A stretch of DNA of 64,000 bases. Origin: Bombilactobacillus bombi (GTDB lineage Bacteria; Bacillota; Bacilli; Lactobacillales; Lactobacillaceae). The stretch is from NCBI RefSeq assembly GCF_003522965.1, contig NZ_CP031513.1, positions 744,001 to 808,000 on the forward strand, written 5' to 3'. This document shows, in pieces, positions 58,299-64,000 of this stretch. Every line of letters starts with the position of its first letter. Positions within the stretch are counted from its first letter, which is position 1. Below the pieces are notes generated by a model that saw only the letters and a program-made list of their open reading frames with translations, did not search any database and had not been told where the DNA came from. Both the position numbers and the translations under genes were made by a program.

Positions 58299-58371
58299 TG
58301 GGTATTCGCCAAATCGGTAAGGCAACGGACTCTGAATCCGTAATTTGTAGGTTCGAGCCCTACATACCCAA
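58299..58371 (+). tRNA. tRNA-Gln, anticodon CUG
   Basis: Perfect acceptor TGGGTAT/ATACCCA (U1-A72 is typical of Gln), anticodon arm ACGGA-CTCTGAA-TCCGT with CTG at 58332-58334, T-arm with GTTCGAG. Reads CAG. CCA not encoded. Single gene between its own promoter and terminator. Confidence 0.93.
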
Positions 58372-58390
58372 TAAAGCTGTTAAACGCGAT

Positions 58391-58418
58391 AAATACCGAC
58401 CTTTGAGGGTCGGTATTT
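58391..58418 (+). terminator. Terminator after tRNA-Gln
   Basis: 11-bp stem AAATACCGACC/GGTCGGTATTT then TATTTTT. Confidence 0.85.
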
Positions 58419-58553
58419 TATTTTTCATTGTGAAAATTAGTAATATGAATTTATAGTTAAGATTTTTCTTGCATTTTATCTATAGTCTTGTTGTAACAAT
58501 ACTATGGCAATAATTAGTTAACCATTTTTTAAATTATGAAAGGAAAATATACA

Positions 58554-58691
58554 ATGAAAAAGTATCTCGATTACTCCAATAAAATTGTTGATGATACAAG
58601 AAAAATTAAAATTAATATCACCATTCCTCATTGGATTTCCATACCTGCACTTATAATAATATTTTTATTCTGGACACGTGCTCACGGCTAA
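58554..58691 (+). CDS. Orphan 45-residue single-pass membrane peptide
   Basis: MKKYLDYSNKIVDDTRKIKI begins a charged N-terminal half (residues 1-25), followed by one hydrophobic helix (about 26-41, ISIPALIIIFLFW) and the tail TRAHG. AAAGGA stands 9 bases before the ATG. No double-glycine leader or lantibiotic pattern is visible, so it is not an obvious bacteriocin. No family recognised. It lies alone between tRNA-Gln and a terminator; evidence that it is real is the Shine-Dalgarno, the orderly amphipathic-then-hydrophobic plan and the terminator. Confidence 0.55.
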   Translation: MKKYLDYSNKIVDDTRKIKINITIPHWISIPALIIIFLFWTRAHG

Positions 58692-58799
58692 GACACAATC
58701 AAACTCAATAAGACTTATCATATAAATATATAGTTTCCATTTCTTAGTTATTCAAACAGATTCAATTAACAATTTTTGTGGAGACACTTACAATAAAAG

Positions 58800-58820
58800 G
58801 ACCACTCGTTTAGAGTGGTC
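58800..58820. terminator. Bidirectional terminator before pspC
   Basis: 8-bp stem GACCACTC/GAGTGGTC, five-base loop, T tract on each strand. Confidence 0.8.
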
Positions 58821-58823
58821 TTT

Positions 58824-59021
58824 TTATCGTACGTATTGATCTGGTTTTTCCATCAACAGCCATAAAATTAAATATACTATTAATCCAGGAAAAGGTGAAA
58901 TTGTTAATAAAACCCATAATACACGTAACACATTCGCATTCCAGTCCAATTGCTCTGCAATACCACCCAAAACACCTGCCAATACATAATTGGTTCCTGA
59001 ACGTTTCCAAGGAATATGCAT
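58824..59021 (-). CDS. PspC-domain membrane protein
   Basis: 65 residues. The PspC pattern is clear: a short N-terminus WKRSGTNYVLAGVLGGIAEQ, then LRVLWVLLTISPFPGLIVYLILWLLME. Such proteins respond to envelope stress in many bacteria; in lactobacilli they are usually single genes of unknown role. GGGGG precedes the ATG. No other psp or lia gene is adjacent, although its promoter region diverges from mgtC. Confidence 0.9.
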   Translation of the reverse strand: MHIPWKRSGTNYVLAGVLGGIAEQLDWNANVLRVLWVLLTISPFPGLIVYLILWLLMEKPDQYVR

Positions 59022-59134
59022 TTAATTTGCCCCCTATATTAATAGATGTACTTTAATACTCTGATTATAGTTAGATTATAACATATTCAAGGAATCTTAC
59101 TTGTTATCTTTTTGCCAATTTATTTTCATATTAA

Positions 59135-59163
59135 TTGCTAAATTATCAGCAGTTAGGCATAAT
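59135..59163 (+). promoter_or_regulatory. mgtC promoter
   Basis: TTGCTA (59135-59140), 17-base spacer, CATAAT (59158-59163). The leader is short, with no sign of a magnesium riboswitch. Confidence 0.6.
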
Positions 59164-59196
59164 GAGGTTTTACAAAACTGGTAGGAGAATTTACTA

Positions 59197-59919
59197 ATGT
59201 TTTATCAATTATCATTATCGCAAATTATTGTTCGACTAATTTTAACAATTATCTGTTCAGGTGCCATTGGTTATAACCGCGCCCAAAAAAATCAGCCTGC
59301 AGGATTTCGGACCCATATTCTCGTGGGCTTAGGTGCTTGCATTATTGCTCTGATGCAAATAAATATTGGCTATCATACTTTACATCATGCTTTGGAATAT
59401 CATCAATACATGCGCATCTTTCAAATCGATAGTTCGCGATTAGTAGCACAAGTTGTAAGCGGAATTGGTTTTTTAGGAGCGGGGGCTATTTTGGTTCGGA
59501 ACGATTCTGTTCACGGATTAAATACTGCTGCCAGTGTTTGGATAGTCTCTGGAGTAGGTTTAAATATTGGTATGGGTTTTTATGAAATTGGAATTTGTGG
59601 CACAATTGCAGTGTTAGTAGTATTAACCCTTTTTCAACACTTATTTGCTTTTCCTTCTAGTAAAACTCTCCAACTAACTTATCAACAAAAAGATACTACT
59701 CGAACATTTATTGAACATTACTTCAATAATCAACAAATTGCAATTAAAGATATTGATTATAATCTTGATAACAACGCTAATGCTGCCCAAGTTTGTAGTA
59801 GTACTTATATCTTAGAAATTCCTGAACAATTAAGCGTTATTCAAATTATTGACGATTTAGCTGCTAATCCCAATATACTTTCTATTAAGACGATTAATCA
59901 AAAAAACATCGCTCATTAA
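59197..59919 (+). CDS. MgtC/SapB family membrane protein
   Basis: 240 residues. The N-terminal membrane domain (four or five helices) has the family motifs AIGYNRAQKNQPAGFRTHILVG (ERE/G-x-RTH region) and SGIGFLGAGAILVRNDSVHGLNTAASVW. The C-terminal cytoplasmic domain of about 80 residues is ACT-like and divergent. MgtC members act in magnesium limitation and virulence in some pathogens; in lactic acid bacteria the role is not settled. AGGAG precedes the ATG. Confidence 0.9.
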   Translation: MFYQLSLSQIIVRLILTIICSGAIGYNRAQKNQPAGFRTHILVGLGACIIALMQINIGYHTLHHALEYHQYMRIFQIDSSRLVAQVVSGIGFLGAGAILVRNDSVHGLNTAASVWIVSGVGLNIGMGFYEIGICGTIAVLVVLTLFQHLFAFPSSKTLQLTYQQKDTTRTFIEHYFNNQQIAIKDIDYNLDNNANAAQVCSSTYILEIPEQLSVIQIIDDLAANPNILSIKTINQKNIAH

Positions 59920-59927
59920 ATTTTTAG

Positions 59928-59956
59928 TTGCATTTTTAGATTAAATCATTTATGAT
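59928..59956 (+). promoter_or_regulatory. Promoter of the EIIC-like gene leader
   Basis: TTGCAT (59928-59933), 17-base spacer, TATGAT (59951-59956). Start predicted at about 59963. Confidence 0.75.
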
Positions 59957-59989
59957 AAATTCTAAGATATTTATAAGGAGTTTTTAATA

Positions 59990-60085
59990 ATGACAATTTT
60001 GATAAACTCACATTTAAATATTGATAATTATTACTTTGGGTATTTTCAGAAAAGCAATCTGAAACGCCCGAAGATTTCAGCATGA
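59990..60085 (+). CDS. Putative 31-residue leader peptide
   Basis: AAGGAG at 59975-59980, 9 bases before an ATG, opens a 31-codon frame ending TGA at 60083-60085. The peptide contains an aromatic-rich middle, NYYFGYF, and a basic end, KRPKISA. The stop falls just before the third hairpin, as in translation-controlled attenuators. Alternatively the frame is accidental and the RNA is a ligand-binding aptamer. No homology claimed. Confidence 0.45.
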   Translation: MTILINSHLNIDNYYFGYFQKSNLKRPKISA

Positions 60086-60156
60086 AATTCAAAGGCCGCA
60101 CAGGTTGCTTTAACAACTACTGTGCGGTGCAATTATCCTGAGTAATTCCTCTTCTG

Positions 60157-60189
60157 CCCTCACAGTTTGTTATTCTGTGAGGGATTTTT
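60157..60189 (+). terminator. Intrinsic terminator inside the leader
   Basis: Perfect 9-bp stem CCCTCACAG/CTGTGAGGG with a nine-base loop followed by ATTTTTG; 30 bases upstream of the EIIC-like ATG. It would stop transcription unless antitermination occurs. Confidence 0.82.
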
Positions 60190-60218
60190 GTTTAATTAAA
60201 ATTAATGAGGTGGAATAT

Positions 60219-61262
60219 ATGCAAAAAAATGGCAAAGAAATACTGATGAACACTTTAAACGGTCTATCAACTGGAATTATCGTTGCTTTAGTTCCAGGTG
60301 CTTTACTTAATAACTTAATCAAGGCTTTATTGCCCAAATTTCCTAATCTAGCAATCATTTTAACAATGACTAGCTTAGCGGCTATGATGTTACCTGTGGC
60401 TAGTGCTGCTTGTGTCGGAATGATTGGCAAATTATCACCTATTCAAACAGCTTCATTAGCCTTGGCTGCTGTATGTGGTGCTGGTAATTTTCATTTTACT
60501 AAACAAGGCTTTAATGCAGCTGGTTCTGGTGATGTAATTAATATCGCTGTTACAATTATGATTGGCTACTTATTAATTGAATTGTTGGGCACTAAATTCA
60601 AAGCTTATACCGTCTTATTATTGCCTACTTTAGTTTTAATTGTGGCTGGTGGTCTAGGCATTTTGACTCTCAAGCCTGTCCAGCAAATTACTACCTTTAT
60701 TGGTATGATTATTGCGCACTTAACTAATTTACAACCTATTTTAACTGGTGCTTTGATGGGAATTGCTTTTGCTTTATTAATTGTTTCTCCGATTTCTTCT
60801 GTTGGAATTGCCACAGCAGTAGGTATTCACGGTATTGCCGCAGGATCGGCCAACTTAGGGATTACCGCTGCTAGCTTTGCTTTAGCTATTTATGGCTGGA
60901 AAGCTAATTCTATCGGAACTTCACTTGCCCATTTTCTAGGTTCTCCCAAGATGCAAATGGCCAATCTTATGACTCGCCCACGTCTATTACTACCTATTAT
61001 AATTAATGCGGCAATTATGGGAGGTGTCGGTGCTTTATTTAAGATAGGCGGCACTCCTACTAGTGCTGGTTTTGGATTTTCAGGATTAATTGGTCCTCTA
61101 GCTGCTCTTAATAGTTGGCAATCTAATTCCATCGGTCAAATAATCGAAGTTACTATTCTGTTCTGTGTGTTACCGATTCTGTTAGGATTCGCTAGTAATT
61201 ATTTATTTAATAATAGATTAAATTATTTTTCAGTCCAAGATTTTGCTCTCAATTACGAATAA
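60219..61262 (+). CDS. Stand-alone EIIC-like membrane transporter (PTS_EIIC_2 type)
   Basis: 347 residues from ATG 60219 (MQKNGKEILMNTLNG) with GAGGTGG upstream. Ten or so hydrophobic segments; glycine-rich family motifs LNGLSTGIIVALVPGALLNN, AAGSGDVINIAVTIMIGYLL and GIATAVGIHGIAAGSANLG. It resembles the PF13303-type EIIC family, which lacks EIIA/EIIB domains; none is encoded nearby. Substrate and energy coupling are unknown. Expression should be controlled by the leader attenuator. The gene ends at a hairpin. Confidence 0.83.
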   Translation: MQKNGKEILMNTLNGLSTGIIVALVPGALLNNLIKALLPKFPNLAIILTMTSLAAMMLPVASAACVGMIGKLSPIQTASLALAAVCGAGNFHFTKQGFNAAGSGDVINIAVTIMIGYLLIELLGTKFKAYTVLLLPTLVLIVAGGLGILTLKPVQQITTFIGMIIAHLTNLQPILTGALMGIAFALLIVSPISSVGIATAVGIHGIAAGSANLGITAASFALAIYGWKANSIGTSLAHFLGSPKMQMANLMTRPRLLLPIIINAAIMGGVGALFKIGGTPTSAGFGFSGLIGPLAALNSWQSNSIGQIIEVTILFCVLPILLGFASNYLFNNRLNYFSVQDFALNYE

Positions 61263-61269
61263 ACATTTA

Positions 61270-61292
61270 AAGCAGTTAAATTAACTGCTTTT
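61270..61292 (+). terminator. Terminator after the EIIC-like gene
   Basis: 9-bp stem AAAGCAGTT/AACTGCTTT with a five-base loop, then TATTG. Confidence 0.72.
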
Positions 61293-61294
61293 AT

Positions 61295-61323
61295 TGTATT
61301 CTAAAGATAACAGCGTTATCCTT
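61295..61323 (+). promoter_or_regulatory. tetR promoter with embedded palindromic operator
   Basis: TTGTAT (61295-61300), 17-base spacer, TATCCT (61318-61323). A perfect palindrome GATAAC-AGC-GTTATC at 61307-61321 fills the spacer and enters the -10. This is a typical place for autoregulation by a TetR protein. Confidence 0.65.
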
Positions 61324-61340
61324 TGAATATAGGAGGTAAT

Positions 61341-61898
61341 ATGAATTCTAATAATACTAAAGAAAAAATAATTCACTTAACAATTACAGAAATAAGTAAT
61401 AATTCATGGGAAAATTTTTCATTACGGCAAGTGTTGCGAAAATTAGGTTTAACTACCGGCGCTTTTTATAAGCATTTTGAAAGTAAAGATGATTTATTTA
61501 AAATAATTAGTATTGAAATTTCCCAAAATATTTATCAAACTATTTTGCCCACTGTTAGGCAACAAAATAGCCCACAAGAACAATTACTACAACTCGGAAA
61601 GCAATTATTATTTTATTTTGAAAAACAGCCCAATTTGATTAATTTTTTATTTTTCAATCCTAGCATTAATTCCCTTTATCAAGCGACAAATCCAGAACAG
61701 GAGCATTTTCAACTATACAATTTAACTGTTACTATTATTAACAATCTTTTGCCGCAAAAAACACCGGCACAACGTCAAGAATTTTTGATCAAGATTTGGT
61801 CTTTTATACAGGGTTATGGTTTTTTAATCAAGAATAAAGTGGTAGCTTTTAATCCAGAATTACTTAAACAGACTTTAAATCAACTCTTAGGAGAATAA
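61341..61898 (+). CDS. TetR-family transcriptional regulator
   Basis: 185 residues from ATG 61341 (MNSNNTKEKIIHL) with AGGAGG upstream. N-terminal helix-turn-helix: WENFSLRQVLRKLGLTTGAFYKHFESKDDLF, split as usual by GAFYKHF. The C-terminal ligand domain resembles TetR_C members that sense quinones or other toxic compounds, but this is inference. The next gene starts after 2 bases, so regulator and oxidoreductase are one operon. Confidence 0.9.
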   Translation: MNSNNTKEKIIHLTITEISNNSWENFSLRQVLRKLGLTTGAFYKHFESKDDLFKIISIEISQNIYQTILPTVRQQNSPQEQLLQLGKQLLFYFEKQPNLINFLFFNPSINSLYQATNPEQEHFQLYNLTVTIINNLLPQKTPAQRQEFLIKIWSFIQGYGFLIKNKVVAFNPELLKQTLNQLLGE

Positions 61899-61900
61899 CT

Positions 61901-62497
61901 ATGTCAGTCAATAATATCTTAATCATCTATTGTCATCCCTACACTGGGAGTTTTAATCATGCTGAATTAGAAGCTGTAATTCACAATTTGCAACAGCATC
62001 ACCAAAATTTTACAGTGATAGATTTATATGCAGATGGATTTATACCATTTTACGACCAAGAAGAATTGCGGCTCTTTCATACTGGCCAAACTCATGATCC
62101 TTTAGTCACAAAATATCTTCATTTATTACAGGCAACCCAAGGAATTATATTTATCAGTCCGATTTGGTGGAATAGTATACCTGGCATGCTTAAAGGTTTT
62201 ATTGACAAAGTAATGAAAGAAGGACCAGGATTGTCGCATACGGTTTCTCAAACTGGTATTCATGGAGAATTAACTAATATCAAAAAAGCCTATGTTTTGA
62301 CTACTTCCACGTCACCAACTTTATATTTTCGCTGTTTAATGGGTAATGGAATTCAAAAAATATTTATTCGAAAGACATTAAGACAATTAGGTATTAAACA
62401 TGGTCAGTGGCAAAATTTTGGCGGTATTTCTAGTTCAACTAACAGTAAGCGGCAAAATTATTTAGAGCACTTATCACAACAAAATTTTAATTTCTAA
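61901..62497 (+). CDS. NAD(P)H-dependent flavin oxidoreductase (quinone reductase/flavodoxin-like fold)
   Basis: 198 residues. N-terminal strand ILIIYCHPYTGSFNHAEL (phosphate loop for FMN/FAD), then the signature FISPIWWNSIPGMLKGFIDKV of the MdaB/KefF/NQO family. Such enzymes reduce quinones or aromatic compounds by two electrons. AGGAG precedes the ATG. With tetR it probably forms a self-contained detoxification unit. Confidence 0.9.
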   Translation: MSVNNILIIYCHPYTGSFNHAELEAVIHNLQQHHQNFTVIDLYADGFIPFYDQEELRLFHTGQTHDPLVTKYLHLLQATQGIIFISPIWWNSIPGMLKGFIDKVMKEGPGLSHTVSQTGIHGELTNIKKAYVLTTSTSPTLYFRCLMGNGIQKIFIRKTLRQLGIKHGQWQNFGGISSSTNSKRQNYLEHLSQQNFNF

Positions 62498-62500
62498 TAA

Positions 62501-62532
62501 AAAAGATGGCTGCAATTTGCAGTCATCTTTTT
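62501..62532. terminator. Terminator after oxidoreductase
   Basis: Long stem AAAAGATGGCTGCA/TGCAGTCATCTTTT with one G-T pair and a very short loop; serves both converging transcripts. Confidence 0.8.
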
Positions 62533-62539
62533 GTTAATA

Positions 62540-63598
62540 TTAAGGCACGCGTACAAGATCTCTTTTTACCAGACATTCAGCAATATCAACAGTATTACTA
62601 GCAGCACCTCTTAATAAATTATCAGCTACAACCCACATATGGAAAGCTCCAGGATTTTCATTATCTGCACGGACACGCCCTACAAAGGTATCTCTCTTTC
62701 CAGCAGCTAATAATGGTTGCGGATAAATCTGTTCTTGTGGCTTATCTTGTAACACTAAGCCGGGGGTTTGTTCAATTTCTGATTGTATTTCTGATGCTAC
62801 GGCACTTTTATCTTCCACAGTGAAATAAACTGCTTCACCATGGCCAATTTCTACTGGCACACGAACACAAGTTGCAGTTACTTTAATCCGTGAAGAATCT
62901 TGATCATTAAATAAAATCTTTTTAGTTTCATGAATCATTTTCCATTCTTCATGGGTATATCCATCATCTTCAAAAACATCAATTTGTGGTAATAAATTGA
63001 AAGCTAATGGATAATGCTTTTTATCAGCTGCTGTTGGCAAAATATTAGCTACTAATTCTTCATTATCCAAACGTTCTTGCGCTTGTTGTAACATTTCATT
63101 CCAGGCTGATTGACCAGCGCCGGAAACAGCTTGATAAGTCGAAACAATAATCTGTTCTAATCCCCAACGTTGATAAATGGGGAATAAGGCAGCTACCATT
63201 TGAATAGTAGAACAATTAGGATTAGCAATAATTCCTTTATGCTGGTTTAATTGTTGCTCATTCACTCCTGGAATAATTAAAGGAACATTTTCATCCATTC
63301 GAAAGGCACTAGTATTATCGACACAAACTGCACCACGCTTCACTGCCTCAGGCAATAATTGTTTGGAAACTGTGCCTCCTGCGGAAGATAAAACCAAATC
63401 CACATTTTCAAATGATTTTGGAGTAGCTTCTTCCACTATTACTTCTTGATCATTGAATTTCAACTTTTTCCCTGCAGAACGTTTTGATGCTAAAAATTTT
63501 ACATCTTTTACAGGAATGTTTGATTGCTCTAATTCACTAATTAACCGACTGCCAACTGCACCAGTTGCACCTAAAATAGCCACAACATACTTTTTCAT
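62540..63598 (-). CDS. asd: Aspartate-semialdehyde dehydrogenase
   Basis: Reduces aspartyl phosphate to aspartate semialdehyde, the branch point to lysine/diaminopimelate, threonine and methionine. 352 residues. NADP site VAILGATGAVGSRLISEL, active-site Cys in IANPNCSTIQMVAALFP, catalytic His region GHGEAVYFTVE. Its ATG shares its A with the TAA stop of the aminotransferase gene, so translation is coupled, probably within a lysine pathway operon that continues beyond the window. Confidence 0.97.
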   Translation of the reverse strand: MKKYVVAILGATGAVGSRLISELEQSNIPVKDVKFLASKRSAGKKLKFNDQEVIVEEATPKSFENVDLVLSSAGGTVSKQLLPEAVKRGAVCVDNTSAFRMDENVPLIIPGVNEQQLNQHKGIIANPNCSTIQMVAALFPIYQRWGLEQIIVSTYQAVSGAGQSAWNEMLQQAQERLDNEELVANILPTAADKKHYPLAFNLLPQIDVFEDDGYTHEEWKMIHETKKILFNDQDSSRIKVTATCVRVPVEIGHGEAVYFTVEDKSAVASEIQSEIEQTPGLVLQDKPQEQIYPQPLLAAGKRDTFVGRVRADNENPGAFHMWVVADNLLRGAASNTVDIAECLVKRDLVRVP

Positions 63599-64000
63599 TA
63601 ACCTTTGACCTCTGTTTTTAAAAATTTTTGTATACGATTCATTGCTGTTTGTAAATCTTTATCGCTCGCAGCGTAAGAAAAGCGTACGTAGCCTGCACCT
63701 CCGGGACCAAAAGCACTACCTGGTGTACCTCCCACTTTAGCCTTTTGTGCTAAATCTAAAGCAAATGCTTCGTCATCTGTACCATAAACCGATGGAATCT
63801 TCACAAAAATATAAAAGGCACCTTCACTTGTGATAGTTTCCAATCCCATCTGCTTTAAAGCTGTCATAATATAATCTCGACGTTGCTGATAAATCTTTCT
63901 AGCTGCTATTGGATCAGCAGCACCATTTTCTAAAGCCTCCGCTGCAGCAGCTTGTGCTGGATTTGATGGAGCTGTTACCATAAAAGCATGCATTTTTGTA
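63598..64000 (-). CDS. Class I/II PLP aminotransferase, C-terminal part (cut by window edge)
   Basis: About 134 residues of the C-terminal domain are present and the frame is open to the window edge (reads TKMHAFMVTAPSNPAQAAA). Motifs: EGAFYIFVKIPSVYG and GGTPGSAFGPGGAGYVRFSYA, which includes the substrate-binding Arg. It resembles PatA/AraT-type enzymes, possibly N-acetyl-diaminopimelate aminotransferase given the coupled asd gene. The PLP lysine lies outside the window. Confidence 0.88.
   Translation of the reverse strand, partial: TKMHAFMVTAPSNPAQAAAAEALENGAADPIAARKIYQQRRDYIMTALKQMGLETITSEGAFYIFVKIPSVYGTDDEAFALDLAQKAKVGGTPGSAFGPGGAGYVRFSYAASDKDLQTAMNRIQKFLKTEVKG

Larger units (their letters stand above)
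59963..60189 (+). promoter_or_regulatory. Attenuator or riboswitch-like leader of unknown class
   Basis: Between the promoter and the EIIC-like gene the leader contains: stem CTTTGGG 60034-60040 with CCCGAAG 60067-60073 enclosing TTTCAG 60044-60049 with CTGAAA 60059-60064; a second TTTCAG at 60075-60080 that competes for the same CTGAAA; a stem CCGCACAG 60096-60103 with CTGTGCGG 60120-60127 (inner GTTG/CAAC); and a perfect terminator at 60157-60183. ACTGTG (60119-60124) can also pair with CACAGT (60161-60166) in the terminator. It matches no riboswitch consensus that I know. A short ORF with a consensus Shine-Dalgarno lies inside it. Confidence 0.65.

Noticed and set aside
53767-58371. Integrated element bounded by two tRNA genes
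   Set aside because: The 3' parts of tRNA-Glu and tRNA-Gln are different, no att-like direct repeat was found, and no integrase lies between them. The enclosed genes look like ordinary accessory genes.
60170-60430. Minus-strand open frame across the leader and start of the EIIC-like gene
   Set aside because: Opposite a clear membrane protein; low-complexity basic/proline composition typical of a shadow frame.

Overview
The window is low-GC Gram-positive DNA and reads as the chromosome of a member of the Lactobacillaceae. The evidence is the gene order: mraZ-rsmH-ftsL-pbp2X-mraY-murD-murG-divIB-ftsA, mreBCD-minCD, thiI-iscS-ezrA, tdk-prfA-prmC-ywlC-upp-atpBEFHAGDC and mbl-epuA-yidD-DUF2969-rodA. 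T-box leaders, Shine-Dalgarno-driven starts and frequent TTG/GTG starts agree with this. Species cannot be fixed from sequence reading alone. No phage, transposon, CRISPR array, rRNA or clear plasmid function was seen; this is core chromosome with a modest accessory segment at about 43-62 kb.

Layout. 1-8.4 kb (minus): division and cell-wall (dcw) cluster, beginning at a MraZ operator of four boxes spaced exactly 10 bp and running left into ftsA, of which only the first 11 codons are present. 8.4-11.1 kb: a divergent DUF4044 micro-gene, then a polar amino-acid ABC importer under a T-box with a candidate histidine specifier. 11-15 kb: mreB-mreC-mreD-minC-minD shape and septum-placement operon. 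15-20 kb: radC, folC and valS (Val T-box). 20-24.3 kb: thiI, iscS-type desulfurase, ezrA. 24.4-27.4 kb (plus): rpsD with a structured autoregulatory-type leader, rarA, a small membrane protein and uspA. 27.5-30.8 kb (minus): second rod-shape cluster (mbl, epuA, yidD, DUF2969, rodA) and DUF1146. 31-41.7 kb (minus): the complete F1Fo ATP synthase operon behind tdk-prfA-prmC-ywlC-upp.

41.8-64 kb is more variable. It holds murT without an adjacent gatD; an Lnr-like ABC-2 exporter divergent from its NarL-type two-component system; a heterodimeric ABC exporter with a serine hydrolase; a CPBP protease; isolated tRNA-Glu(CUC) and tRNA-Gln(CUG); an uncharacterised 97-aa protein opposite an XRE regulator; a YjeM-type permease with a C69 dipeptidase; a 45-aa membrane peptide; PspC; MgtC; a stand-alone EIIC-like membrane protein behind an unusual leader; a TetR-quinone reductase pair; and asd with the end of an aminotransferase gene, probably lysine/diaminopimelate synthesis.

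The genes fit a rod-shaped, wall-building, ATP-synthase-dependent fermenter: two actin homologues, two Min proteins, EzrA, RodA, DivIB, FtsL and PBP2X together provide elongation and septation. The most interesting unexplained element is the leader at 59928-60189. A near-consensus promoter is followed by a short ORF with a consensus Shine-Dalgarno, competing hairpins inside that ORF, and a perfect intrinsic terminator just before the EIIC-like gene: an attenuator or riboswitch of a class I do not recognise.
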